Shown here: in pieces, positions 44,292-51,747 of the stretch | Layout: every line of letters starts with the position of its first letter | Position numbering within the stretch: position 1 is the first letter of the stretch | Assembly (NCBI RefSeq): GCF_001307155.1 | Contig: NZ_CP012830.1 | Span: 2,349,501-2,413,500 of the forward strand | From: Pseudomonas fluorescens | GTDB taxonomy: Bacteria > Pseudomonadota > Gammaproteobacteria > Pseudomonadales > Pseudomonadaceae | DNA: 64,000 bases | Direction of reading: 5' to 3' | Notes under the pieces: model-generated | What the model was told of the DNA's origin: nothing | Database searches by the model: none | The model's input: the letters and a program-made list of their open reading frames with translations, nothing else | Program-made: the position numbers and the translations under genes

Positions 44292-44390
44292 CGATAAGTG
44301 ATCCATCGGGTTAAATGCCAGGCTTTGCCGGTCCAGAAGAAGGCGGTACGTTACACTGTTGCATTACTCTCTCAGCGTATTGTCCAGATC

Positions 44391-45170
44391 ATGAAATCGA
44401 TTCCTCTGCTTTTGGTACTTCTGGTCCTGGCGGGTTGCGCCAGCGGCCCGCGAATCGACACCAACCATCCGTCGGTGAACTTCGACAATCGTGTGCAGTT
44501 TATCGTGGTGCATTACACCACCGCCTCGCAGGAGCGTTCGTTGGCGCTGTTGACCCATGGCGAGGTCAGCAGCCATTACCTGGTGGGCGATGACAAGAGC
44601 GCCACTATTTTCAAGTTGGTGGATGAAAGCCGTCGGGCCTGGCATGCCGGGGAAAGCGAGTGGCAGGGCCGGACCTGGCTGAACTCAAGCTCGATTGGCA
44701 TCGAAATCGTCAATCCGGGATTTCACGATACGCCTGCCGGGCGCGTCTGGTATCCCTACAGCGAGGCGCAGGTTCAGTCTTTGATTTTCCTGATCAAGGA
44801 CATCAGCAAGCGCAACAACATCAGCCCGCGAAACATCATTGGCCACAGTGACATCGCGCCGCTACGCAAGCTTGATCCGGGGCCGTTGTTCCCGTGGAAG
44901 CGTCTGGCCGACGAAGGGCTGGTGGTCTGGCCCGATGCCCAGGCCGTAGCGCGTCAGCAGGCGTTATTCGAAGCACAACTTCCGAGCATCACCTGGTTTC
45001 AGGAAGAGCTCGCGCGTCTGGGCTATACAACGCCGCAGACCGGTGAACTGGATGTGGCCACCCGGCATGTGCTGACAGCTTTCCAGATGCACTATCGACC
45101 TTCACGGTTTGACGGTACGCCAGATGCGCAAAGCGCCGCGATTCTGCAGGTGCTCAACCAGACAAAATAA
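44391..45170 (+). CDS. N-acetylmuramoyl-L-alanine amidase AmpDh2-like lipoprotein
   Basis: A 259-residue zinc amidase. The lipobox is LAGC (MKSIPLLLVLLVLAGC), which suggests outer-membrane anchoring. The amidase_2 domain has VVHYT (zinc His) and the GHSDIAPLRKLDPG motif (zinc His and catalytic Lys); a C-terminal peptidoglycan-binding helix bundle contains LARLGYTTPQTGELD. It cleaves the amide between MurNAc and the peptide, including anhydro-muropeptides. I set the start at 44391 from the lipoprotein signal. Confidence 0.92.
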   Translation: MKSIPLLLVLLVLAGCASGPRIDTNHPSVNFDNRVQFIVVHYTTASQERSLALLTHGEVSSHYLVGDDKSATIFKLVDESRRAWHAGESEWQGRTWLNSSSIGIEIVNPGFHDTPAGRVWYPYSEAQVQSLIFLIKDISKRNNISPRNIIGHSDIAPLRKLDPGPLFPWKRLADEGLVVWPDAQAVARQQALFEAQLPSITWFQEELARLGYTTPQTGELDVATRHVLTAFQMHYRPSRFDGTPDAQSAAILQVLNQTK

Positions 45171-45243
45171 TGACGCCCGCCCGACGGTCAGGGCTATTTT
45201 CTGATCAGTAGCTATAACTCATTGGTAATCCTTCGGATATTCA

Positions 45244-46860
45244 ATGATGGCAGTCGCTGGCGAAACCCTGCGCAGTTGGTTCTATCGCCCTTGGTCTTTG
45301 GCGATACTAGCGGCTGCGCTGAGTGCGGCCTTGCTGTTGGCTGGCAGCCTCGGGGTGGCGCAGCGGCAGGTCCAGCAACGTGAAAGCGAACAGATGAATG
45401 CTCAGGGCGAACGCTTTCTGGAGCGTCTGGAGCAACTGTTCGGTCAACTGCGCGAAGGCCTGGATGACCTGGAAGCGCAGCCGTTGCGTAACTGTGATGC
45501 AGACATGATCGCGACCTTGCAGCAGGTCAGTTTCAATTACCGCTTCGTCTATGAAGCGGCCTATATCGATAGCACGCAATTTTGTTCGAGCCGACCGCGG
45601 CAGGATGGGCTTTCGGCAATCCGACCGCCGGACATCAAAGGGCCGACCTACAGTTATTGGCTCAACACCTCGACCGAGCCCGATGAAGACCGTGCAGCGC
45701 TGATGTTGGGACGCGGTAATTTTCGCGTCGCTACCTCCCGAGGGCATTTGACCGACATGGTTGATCTCACGCCCGGCAGCAGCCTGTTGGTGGTGGTCGA
45801 TCATGGCGCTCGGGCGATCCCGGTACTCGGCACACCACAAGCCTGGCCACTCAGCGACCCTTGGTCGTCCTTCAGCAGTGAACCGTTGCAGGTCACGAAA
45901 ACCCGGCTGATCTATCGCATGCCGACCAACAATCCCGAGTACCAGTTGGTGTTGATCAGCCCTCGAACCGCATCGCACCTGCCCACGCTGTGGTGGTGGC
46001 TGGTGCCGGCAAGCCTGGTGCTGGGCTTGAGCATTGGCGGTTTGGTGTTTTTGATGGCCCGCCAGCGGCAATCGTTGGGCGGTGAGTTGCAGGGAGCCCT
46101 CAAGCGGGGGGAGTTACAGGTCCTGTATCAGCCGATCTTCGATCTCAAGAGCCGTCACTGTGTCGGTGCCGAAGCCTTATTGCGCTGGCGCCGGCCGGAC
46201 GGCACGCTCACCAGCCCGGACCTGTTTATTCCCATGGCGGAAGACTCCGGGCAGATCCGTCAGATCACTGACTTCGTGTTGCAGCGATTGCTTGAACAGC
46301 TCGGTAAGTTACTGCGCGCCAACCCGCAGTTGTATATTTCGGTCAACCTGGCGGCCTGCGACGTCATGGTGCCGCGGGTTGGCCAGGTCATGGCAGGCTT
46401 GCTGGCCACGCACCGGGTCGCTGCGCGGCAGATCGCATTTGAGGTGACCGAGCGCGGGTTGATCGATGTGGTGGTCGCACGGGAGAACCTGCAAGCGTTG
46501 CGCGATGCCGGGCATCAAGTGTTGATCGACGACTTTGGCACCGGTTATTGCAGCCTGGCTTACCTGCAAACCCTGCCAGTGGACTACCTTAAAATCGATA
46601 AGGCTTTCATTGATGCGCTGGGCCACGACGCCGCCAGCAGCGGCGTGGCGCCGCACATCATTCGCATGGCGCATGCCTTGCAGCTCAAGGTGATTGCCGA
46701 AGGTATCGAACATGAAGCTCAGGCCACGTTGCTGAGCAGTGAGGGAGTGAATTACGGCCAAGGCTGGTTGTTCGCCCATGCCTTGACCGCGACGCAGTTC
46801 ATTGAACTGATCACCCGAGGCCGTCGGTTGGCGTCACGGCGGTTGGATGACGAGGCGTGA
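45244..46860 (+). CDS. CSS-motif EAL-domain cyclic-di-GMP phosphodiesterase
   Basis: A 538-residue inner-membrane protein: helix near 20-38, a periplasmic CSS domain (Cys in LRNCDAD and the FCSSRP motif, about 95-120), a second helix near 245-270, then an EAL domain. The catalytic set is complete: EALLRW, SVNLAA, FEVTERG, IDDFGTG, LKIDKAFI, AEGIE and GQGWLF. It should hydrolyse cyclic-di-GMP. In the family the two periplasmic cysteines form a disulfide that keeps the enzyme inactive and depends on DsbA, encoded about 4 kb upstream. It ends seven bases before the kinB stop from the other side. Confidence 0.93.
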   Translation: MMAVAGETLRSWFYRPWSLAILAAALSAALLLAGSLGVAQRQVQQRESEQMNAQGERFLERLEQLFGQLREGLDDLEAQPLRNCDADMIATLQQVSFNYRFVYEAAYIDSTQFCSSRPRQDGLSAIRPPDIKGPTYSYWLNTSTEPDEDRAALMLGRGNFRVATSRGHLTDMVDLTPGSSLLVVVDHGARAIPVLGTPQAWPLSDPWSSFSSEPLQVTKTRLIYRMPTNNPEYQLVLISPRTASHLPTLWWWLVPASLVLGLSIGGLVFLMARQRQSLGGELQGALKRGELQVLYQPIFDLKSRHCVGAEALLRWRRPDGTLTSPDLFIPMAEDSGQIRQITDFVLQRLLEQLGKLLRANPQLYISVNLAACDVMVPRVGQVMAGLLATHRVAARQIAFEVTERGLIDVVVARENLQALRDAGHQVLIDDFGTGYCSLAYLQTLPVDYLKIDKAFIDALGHDAASSGVAPHIIRMAHALQLKVIAEGIEHEAQATLLSSEGVNYGQGWLFAHALTATQFIELITRGRRLASRRLDDEA

Positions 46861-46867
46861 TCGCTCG

Positions 46868-48658
46868 TTAGAGTGGCAGTGCCATATAGAACTGGGTGCC
46901 CTGTCCCGGCCGGGAATATACGCCCATGCGACCGCCGTGCAGCTGCACGATCTCCTTGCACAGTGCCAAACCGAGCCCGGCGCCGCCCTTCTTGCGCCCG
47001 ACTTGAACGAAGGGTTCGAAAATCCGCCCCTGCTGGCCGTAAGCGATACCTTCGCCATTGTCCTCGACGCTGACGATCACCCTTTCGCCGTGCCGGCGAG
47101 CCTGCAAGCGTATCTGCCCATGGTGGCTGGTATGGCGCAGCGCGTTGTCGATCAGGTTGTCCAGCACCCGGTCGAGTTGCGCCTGATCGGCCTGCAGGCG
47201 CGGGAGTGGTGTGTGCACTTCCACCAACAACTCGATGCTTTGCTCATTAGCCCGCTCGGCGAAACGCTCCTGTGCCTGCTCCAGCAGGTCATCGATGTTG
47301 CACGGCGCCAGGGTGAGTTTTTGTAGACCATTCTGATAACGCGAGAAGTTCAGCAGGTCGTTGATCAACTGCATCAAACGCTGCATTTCCTCATTCACCG
47401 TGTTCAACAGGTCGGCTTCGCGAGAGTCCTCGGTAAAGTGCGCGCGCTCGCGGAACAGGCCGAAGGCCATGTGCATGCCGGTGACCGGCGTACGCAGCTC
47501 ATGGGAGGCACGCAGTACGAACTCGCTGCGCACCCGTTCAAAGGCCCGTTGCTCGGTGACATCGTGCAGCACCATGACGGCGCCGAGGATATGCCCCTGG
47601 GGATGAATGACCGGCGTCAGGCTGTAGGTCAACAGACGCGACTCGCCATCGACTTCGATGCTCAGGTCTTCAGGCGCACGCTCCAGCGTTCCGCCGCGCA
47701 GTACCGTTTGTAGTTGTTCATCGAGCTCTGGCCGCTGGAGTGCGGTGCCCAGGCCTTGGCCGAGGCGGCCTTCGTCCCAGCCCAATTGACGCTGTGCAAC
47801 CGGATTAAGGTGCTCCAGTTGGCCCTGACGATCAATCATCAGCAAACCGTCATCGATGCTGTCGAGCACGGCTTGCAAGCGTTGCTGACCGGCGAGCAGT
47901 TCATCGACATTGGTTGCCTGATGCTCGCGCAAGGCTTCGGCCATGATCCCGAAGCGCCGGGTGAGCTGGGTCAGTTCCACCGCCGGGGAAATTGGCAGGG
48001 TGACATCGAAGTTACCCTGGCCGATGTTATCCGCGGCCTTGGCGAGTGCCTCGATCGGCTCACCGAAGCGCCGGGCGATGCCGTGAGCGGTGATGAAGCC
48101 GATGGCCAGTACTGCCAACCCGACCAATCCGAGCAAACCGGCAATCAGCAGTGCATGTTCGCGGGCATTGCGCTGGGTCTCGTCGATGTTGTCCAGGGCC
48201 TGTTTGTGTTCGGCAATAAGGCCGTTGCGCAGCACGTTGAACTTTTCGGTGAGGTCCCGATTGCCGGCGAGCTTGCCGGACGGTTCCTGCGTGAGGCTGA
48301 AGGCCTTGAGAAAGGACAGGTAGTCCGTGCGGGCCTGCTCGAAGCCGTGATGCTCGCCATTGAAACTGTTTTCATGCTCGATGCCTTGATCCAGCAGCTC
48401 GAAGTAGCGCCGTTCAGAGGATTCCAGTGCCTCAAGGTCGGGCTTTATGCTGAGCATGTTGATCAACTGATCGTCCAGGGTCTGGCGCAGCTTGAGTTCC
48501 AGGTCGAGGGTGATGAAGTTGTCGCGGATCAGCGCTTCCTGGTTACTGGCTATCTGCATCACGCTGACCAGCCCGAGTACCAGGCCGAGCAACGCCACGG
48601 TGATCAGTGCCGAGATACTCAGAAACAGCCGTGTGCGCAACTTCATCGCCAGCTTCAT
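46868..48658 (-). CDS. kinB: Histidine kinase KinB
   Basis: A 596-residue membrane sensor kinase. Two transmembrane helices (about 12-35 and 170-192) flank a periplasmic helical domain; then come a HAMP region, a PAS domain (LQAVLDSIDDGLLMIDRQG) and the kinase core. The phosphorylated His386 is in SHELRTPV, and N, G1 and G2 boxes appear as NLIDNALRH, VEDNGEGI and GAGLGLAL. KinB and AlgB control alginate and virulence in Pseudomonas. It lies downstream of algB with a 10-base gap. A start four codons later is possible. Confidence 0.95.
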   Translation of the reverse strand: MKLAMKLRTRLFLSISALITVALLGLVLGLVSVMQIASNQEALIRDNFITLDLELKLRQTLDDQLINMLSIKPDLEALESSERRYFELLDQGIEHENSFNGEHHGFEQARTDYLSFLKAFSLTQEPSGKLAGNRDLTEKFNVLRNGLIAEHKQALDNIDETQRNAREHALLIAGLLGLVGLAVLAIGFITAHGIARRFGEPIEALAKAADNIGQGNFDVTLPISPAVELTQLTRRFGIMAEALREHQATNVDELLAGQQRLQAVLDSIDDGLLMIDRQGQLEHLNPVAQRQLGWDEGRLGQGLGTALQRPELDEQLQTVLRGGTLERAPEDLSIEVDGESRLLTYSLTPVIHPQGHILGAVMVLHDVTEQRAFERVRSEFVLRASHELRTPVTGMHMAFGLFRERAHFTEDSREADLLNTVNEEMQRLMQLINDLLNFSRYQNGLQKLTLAPCNIDDLLEQAQERFAERANEQSIELLVEVHTPLPRLQADQAQLDRVLDNLIDNALRHTSHHGQIRLQARRHGERVIVSVEDNGEGIAYGQQGRIFEPFVQVGRKKGGAGLGLALCKEIVQLHGGRMGVYSRPGQGTQFYMALPL

Positions 48659-48668
48659 AAGGTGTTGC

Positions 48669-50015
48669 TCACAGGTTGTACTGCTTGCGTTTGCGGTACA
48701 GCGTCGAGGCGTCGATACCCAGGGTCTTGGCTGCTTGATCGAGGGTGCCGGCGCTGGCCAGTACCGCGCCGATGTGGGCTTTCTCCAATTCATCCAGGCT
48801 TAGCGCCGCTCCGATTCTGGGAGCGTTGCTGGTGGTTTGCTCGGCCATGCCCAAATGGCTGATCTCGACTCGCTCCTGTGGGCAAATGATGCTTGCTCGT
48901 TCGACCACGTTACGCAGTTCGCGGATGTTGCCTGGCCAGCGATAGCCGAGCAGCGCCTCGCGTGCTTCGTCGCTGAAGACACGAGCCGGCCGCGCGTATT
49001 CCTTGACGAAGCGTGCCAGGAAGCGCTCGGCCAGGGCCAGAATGTCCTCGGTTCGTTCGCGCAGTGGTGGCAGGTGCAAGGTGATGACGTTCAGCCGGTA
49101 GAGCAGGTCTTCGCGGAAACGACCGTCGCGAGTCATGTCTTCAAGATTGAGGTTGGTGGCGGCGAGGATTCGCACATCGGCGCGACGGGTCACCGGGTCG
49201 CCGACCCTTTCGTATTCCTTGTCCTGAATGAAGCGCAGCAGTTTGGGCTGCAGGGCCAGCGGGAAATCGCCGATCTCATCAAGAAACAATGTACCTCCGT
49301 CGGCCTGATTGACCCGGCCGAGGGTACTTTCGCTGGCACCGGTAAATGCCCCGCGGCTGTGGCCGAAGAGCTCGCTTTCCATCAGCTCGGTTGTCAATGA
49401 TGGGCAGTTGATGGTGATGAAGGATTTCTTCGCGCGTTTGCTCCAGCCGTGAATGGCCCGGGCCAGTTCGCCTTTACCGGTACCGGATTCGCCGAGTATC
49501 AGAATATTGGCATCGGTGCTGGCGACCTGGCGGGCGGTTTCCAGTACGACTTTCATCGCCGGGCTGTGGGAATCCAGGCCATCGTTGGGTTTGCGGACTT
49601 CACCTTCGAGGGCTTCAAGGCGTGCCGAGAGCTGGCGCATTTCCAGTTGTTTGGCGGTGGCCAGGCGCAATTGGTCAGGGCTGCAAGGTTTGACCAGATA
49701 GTCGGCGGCGCCGGCCTGGATAGCATCGACGGCGGTGTCCACGGCCGAGTGTGCGGTGACGATCACTACGCGCATCCAGGGCGCCTGCACACGCATTTGC
49801 GCCAGGACGTCGAGACCGTTGTCTTCGCCCAGACGCAGGTCAAGGAAGCACAAGTCGAAGACCTGCCGTTGCAACAAGGCGTCGGCCTGGGCCGCGCTGT
49901 TGGCGGTGGCAACGCTATAGCCTTCGTCTTCCAGGCAGTAGCGGAAGGTGCGCAGGATGGCGGATTCATCATCTACCAGCAAAATGCGGCCTTGATGCTC
50001 GGTGGCGGATTCCAT
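48669..50015 (-). CDS. algB: NtrC-family response regulator AlgB
   Basis: A 448-residue regulator. The receiver domain has the phosphorylation site Asp59 (LCFLDLRLGED). The AAA+ domain has Walker A GESGTGKG (175-182) and an intact GAFTGA loop (222-227), so contact with sigma54 is possible. The C-terminal helix-turn-helix is LDQAAKTLGIDASTLYRKR. It is cotranscribed with kinB. The upstream region is AT-rich and contains candidate regulatory palindromes near the divergent small gene at 50459. Confidence 0.97.
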   Translation of the reverse strand: MESATEHQGRILLVDDESAILRTFRYCLEDEGYSVATANSAAQADALLQRQVFDLCFLDLRLGEDNGLDVLAQMRVQAPWMRVVIVTAHSAVDTAVDAIQAGAADYLVKPCSPDQLRLATAKQLEMRQLSARLEALEGEVRKPNDGLDSHSPAMKVVLETARQVASTDANILILGESGTGKGELARAIHGWSKRAKKSFITINCPSLTTELMESELFGHSRGAFTGASESTLGRVNQADGGTLFLDEIGDFPLALQPKLLRFIQDKEYERVGDPVTRRADVRILAATNLNLEDMTRDGRFREDLLYRLNVITLHLPPLRERTEDILALAERFLARFVKEYARPARVFSDEAREALLGYRWPGNIRELRNVVERASIICPQERVEISHLGMAEQTTSNAPRIGAALSLDELEKAHIGAVLASAGTLDQAAKTLGIDASTLYRKRKQYNL

Positions 50016-50253
50016 TTTTCCTACGCTCCTTAAATGAATGCTCTTAATTTAGTCTCGGAAAAATCGGGCAAGTTGCATGGTTTATTCTGGGCGCTTCTCA
50101 TCAGAATGGGGTAGTTGTCTGTCGGGATTTATAATAACTATATGATTTTAATAGTTTTTATTCTTTATCTGACGGCCTCGACGTTTTCCCGCCTCTTTTT
50201 CTGACATCCGTATCCCTTCATACATTCCAAAAATTTTCGATTTCCTGCAAATC

Positions 50254-50274
50254 GATCGTGCATTACGCACGATC
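50254..50274. promoter_or_regulatory. 21-base palindrome, possible enhancer-binding-protein site
   Basis: GATCGTGC-ATTAC-GCACGATC is a perfect 8-bp inverted repeat with a 5-base spacer, the geometry used by NtrC-type activators. The half-site ATCGTGC recurs 32 bases downstream (about 50286). It lies about 110 bases ahead of the -24 element, a normal distance for an upstream activating sequence. Confidence 0.6.
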
Positions 50275-50365
50275 TTCTGCGGGGCATCGTGCAGGATGCG
50301 TCCGAATGCACTTTGCTAATCAAGATATCTATTTGATTTTGTTGTGTTTATTTCTGTCCTGAAGC

Positions 50366-50381
50366 TGGCATGCAGGCTGCA
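50366..50381 (+). promoter_or_regulatory. Candidate sigma54 promoter (-24/-12)
   Basis: TGGCAT-N5-CTGCA matches the sigma54 consensus TGGCAC-N5-TTGCA except for two positions, and the invariant GG and GC are exactly ten bases apart. The predicted start near 50392 reads into the small membrane protein at 50459. Confidence 0.6.
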
Positions 50382-50458
50382 ATGGTCTGGTTAAGTCGGG
50401 GGCATTTTAAGAAGAAGCCCCCCCTGACCAATAACCACCAGTGTGGGAGGAGTTTCGG

Positions 50459-50746
50459 ATGAATCGCCAACGTGCCGCCCAATTGCGTATCTCGCCACTG
50501 TCTATCCAGCAAGGGATGTTTGCCGTGTTTGCCTTGTTGATCACCTTGATCGGCGGCCAGCAGTTCTTGCGCTGGGAACAAAGCCAGCAGCCAGAGGCAG
50601 CGATTGCGCCGACTCATCACTTGACCCAAACCCATTTCAGCGCAGTAGGCAGTCGGCCTGCTGGTGCAGCCTCAATGCGAATGATGAGTGTGGACCAGGC
50701 AGAACCTGGTGCCGTGGCGCTGCGTCAGGACCGTTGGGTGTTCTAG
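50459..50746 (+). CDS. Small membrane protein of unknown function (PA5482-like)
   Basis: A 95-residue protein with one hydrophobic helix (about 20-40: GMFAVFALLITLIGGQQ), a short basic N-terminal arm and a C-terminal tail of about 50 residues, probably periplasmic. GGGAGGAG precedes the ATG at good spacing; an earlier in-frame start at 50441 is less supported. It is divergent from algB and followed by a DUF1328 gene, so the two small genes may be one sigma54-dependent unit. In the recalled P. aeruginosa order a small unnamed gene (PA5482) is also next to algB. No domain is recognised. Confidence 0.75.
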   Translation: MNRQRAAQLRISPLSIQQGMFAVFALLITLIGGQQFLRWEQSQQPEAAIAPTHHLTQTHFSAVGSRPAGAASMRMMSVDQAEPGAVALRQDRWVF

Positions 50747-50819
50747 GTAACTGGCTCGGCGCGATGTTCATGTGCCGGGAATAGCAACACCTCTAAATAG
50801 AAGCGTAAGGAGAATCACC

Positions 50820-50984
50820 ATGTTGAGCTGGGCGATTACATTTTTGATTATTGCCATTGTCGCTGCCGTACTGGGCTTCGGTGGTATCGCGGGCACCGCC
50901 ACGGGTATCGCCAAGATTCTCTTTGTCGTGTTCCTGGTGATGTTTGTTGCTTCGTTCATCTTTGGCCGTCGTGGTCGAGGCTGA
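50820..50984 (+). CDS. DUF1328 (YtjA-family) small membrane protein
   Basis: A 54-residue protein made of two hydrophobic helices ([21 protein letters not shown] and [17 protein letters not shown]) with a basic RRGRG tail. The pattern matches the DUF1328/YtjA family, widespread and stress-linked in Gammaproteobacteria. AAGGAGAATCACC is a strong ribosome site, and ATG 50820 is the family start. It follows the upstream small membrane gene by 73 bases. Confidence 0.92.
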   Translation: MLSWAITFLIIAIVAAVLGFGGIAGTATGIAKILFVVFLVMFVASFIFGRRGRG

Positions 50985-51008
50985 TCGTGGGCATTTGCTT
51001 GAAGACAG

Positions 51009-51237
51009 ACCCGAACGGGTAGCGGGTTTGAAAAACAGAAGGAGGTCAGCAATACCTCTTTCCTCTGCGCCCACCCGAGGAGGGTGCGCGCATGGCCAAG
51101 GGGCCGGGACGTTCTGATTGCTTCAGAATTGGAGTGACCTACGGGTACAGGGAGTACCCGCGCAAGGGCCGGGTCAGGACAAGCAGCGCCGCATATTTGA
51201 CCGTCATTCATGACGTGACAAATCTGCGGCGTGCTTA
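51009..51237. other. Candidate structured RNA: chain of six hairpins
   Basis: Six stems follow one another: ACCC-GAAC-GGGT-type (51009-51020), GAGGT/ACCTC (51042-51058), GCGC..CACCC/GGGTG..CGC (about 51067-51092), TTCTGA/TCAGAA (about 51111-51128), CGGGTAC/GTACCCG (51142-51160) and a long imperfect GCCGCA-ATTTG/CAAAT-TGCGGC (about 51189-51235). No reading frame explains this. Strand is not decided. Confidence 0.45.
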
Positions 51238-51668
51238 TATGTGCAAAGCATTGACCTAGAGCTGCCAAACCATTTTTATCGCTACCCCGGCCGGCAAAAA
51301 AACCATCGGTGTTCTTCACAAAACATTTCGCAGTGTTTCCGGGTGACCGTATATCGACAAATTTGGCGCTGATTGCTGCTCACTATTCACTACGGCGCGT
51401 AGGATTTTTCCTTGGTTTTTGTCCATATTCCGTTGCTCAAAAAACGATCAATCCCCTCTGCGATGGCCGGTTCACGGCACTTATGCCTGCCGAAATGTCG
51501 TATTCGAACCGGTTGGGACGGCGGTTTGCTTTGAAAAAGCTCATGCCGATTCGGCATAGGGTAGGCGTTTACGGCATTAGACGTCGCTCCTGTGCATCGG
51601 AATAGTTGCGCCTTTTTTATCTGCCAGAGAGCCGTAATTACGCGCTCCGGGCGACCTTATCCGGGGGC

Positions 51669-51714
51669 AGATGCACAGACTTTTCCGCCATTGGGCGTTC
51701 CAGTTTGTGCATCT
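51669..51714. promoter_or_regulatory. Inverted repeat upstream of gltP
   Basis: AGATGCACAGAC (51669-51680) and GTTTGTGCATCT (51703-51714) are complementary except for one wobble pair. It ends 33 bases before the gltP ATG. It could be an operator with two 12-base arms or a leader hairpin. Confidence 0.55.
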
Positions 51715-51747
51715 TCCCGAGTCCATTTATAAGAAAAGGGTAATGAT

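Larger units (their letters stand above)
50016..50458. other. AT-rich divergent regulatory region upstream of algB
   Basis: 443 bases without a gene, far lower in GC than the neighbours. It contains a 21-base perfect palindrome (50254-50274), a partial repeat of its half-site 32 bases further on, and a sigma54-type -24/-12 element (50366-50381) directed at the small gene at 50459. Near 50395-50425 a run GGGGGC...GCCCCCC could form a hairpin in the leader of that gene. Confidence 0.7.
50985..51747. other. Long intergenic region with serial hairpins, before gltP
   Basis: About 760 bases without a convincing gene. The left part (about 51009-51237) is GC-rich and packed with inverted repeats, described separately. 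The right part is AT-richer, includes ATGCCGATTCGGCAT (about 51542-51556), and ends in an inverted repeat just ahead of gltP. An open frame of 98 codons at 51309-51605 lacks a ribosome site and any family pattern, and I do not call it. Confidence 0.6.

Noticed and set aside
51309..51605. A 98-codon frame in the DUF1328-gltP gap
   Set aside because: There is no ribosome site, no domain or signal pattern, many rare-type codons, and it overlaps palindromic sequence; more likely chance in an AT-rich leader.
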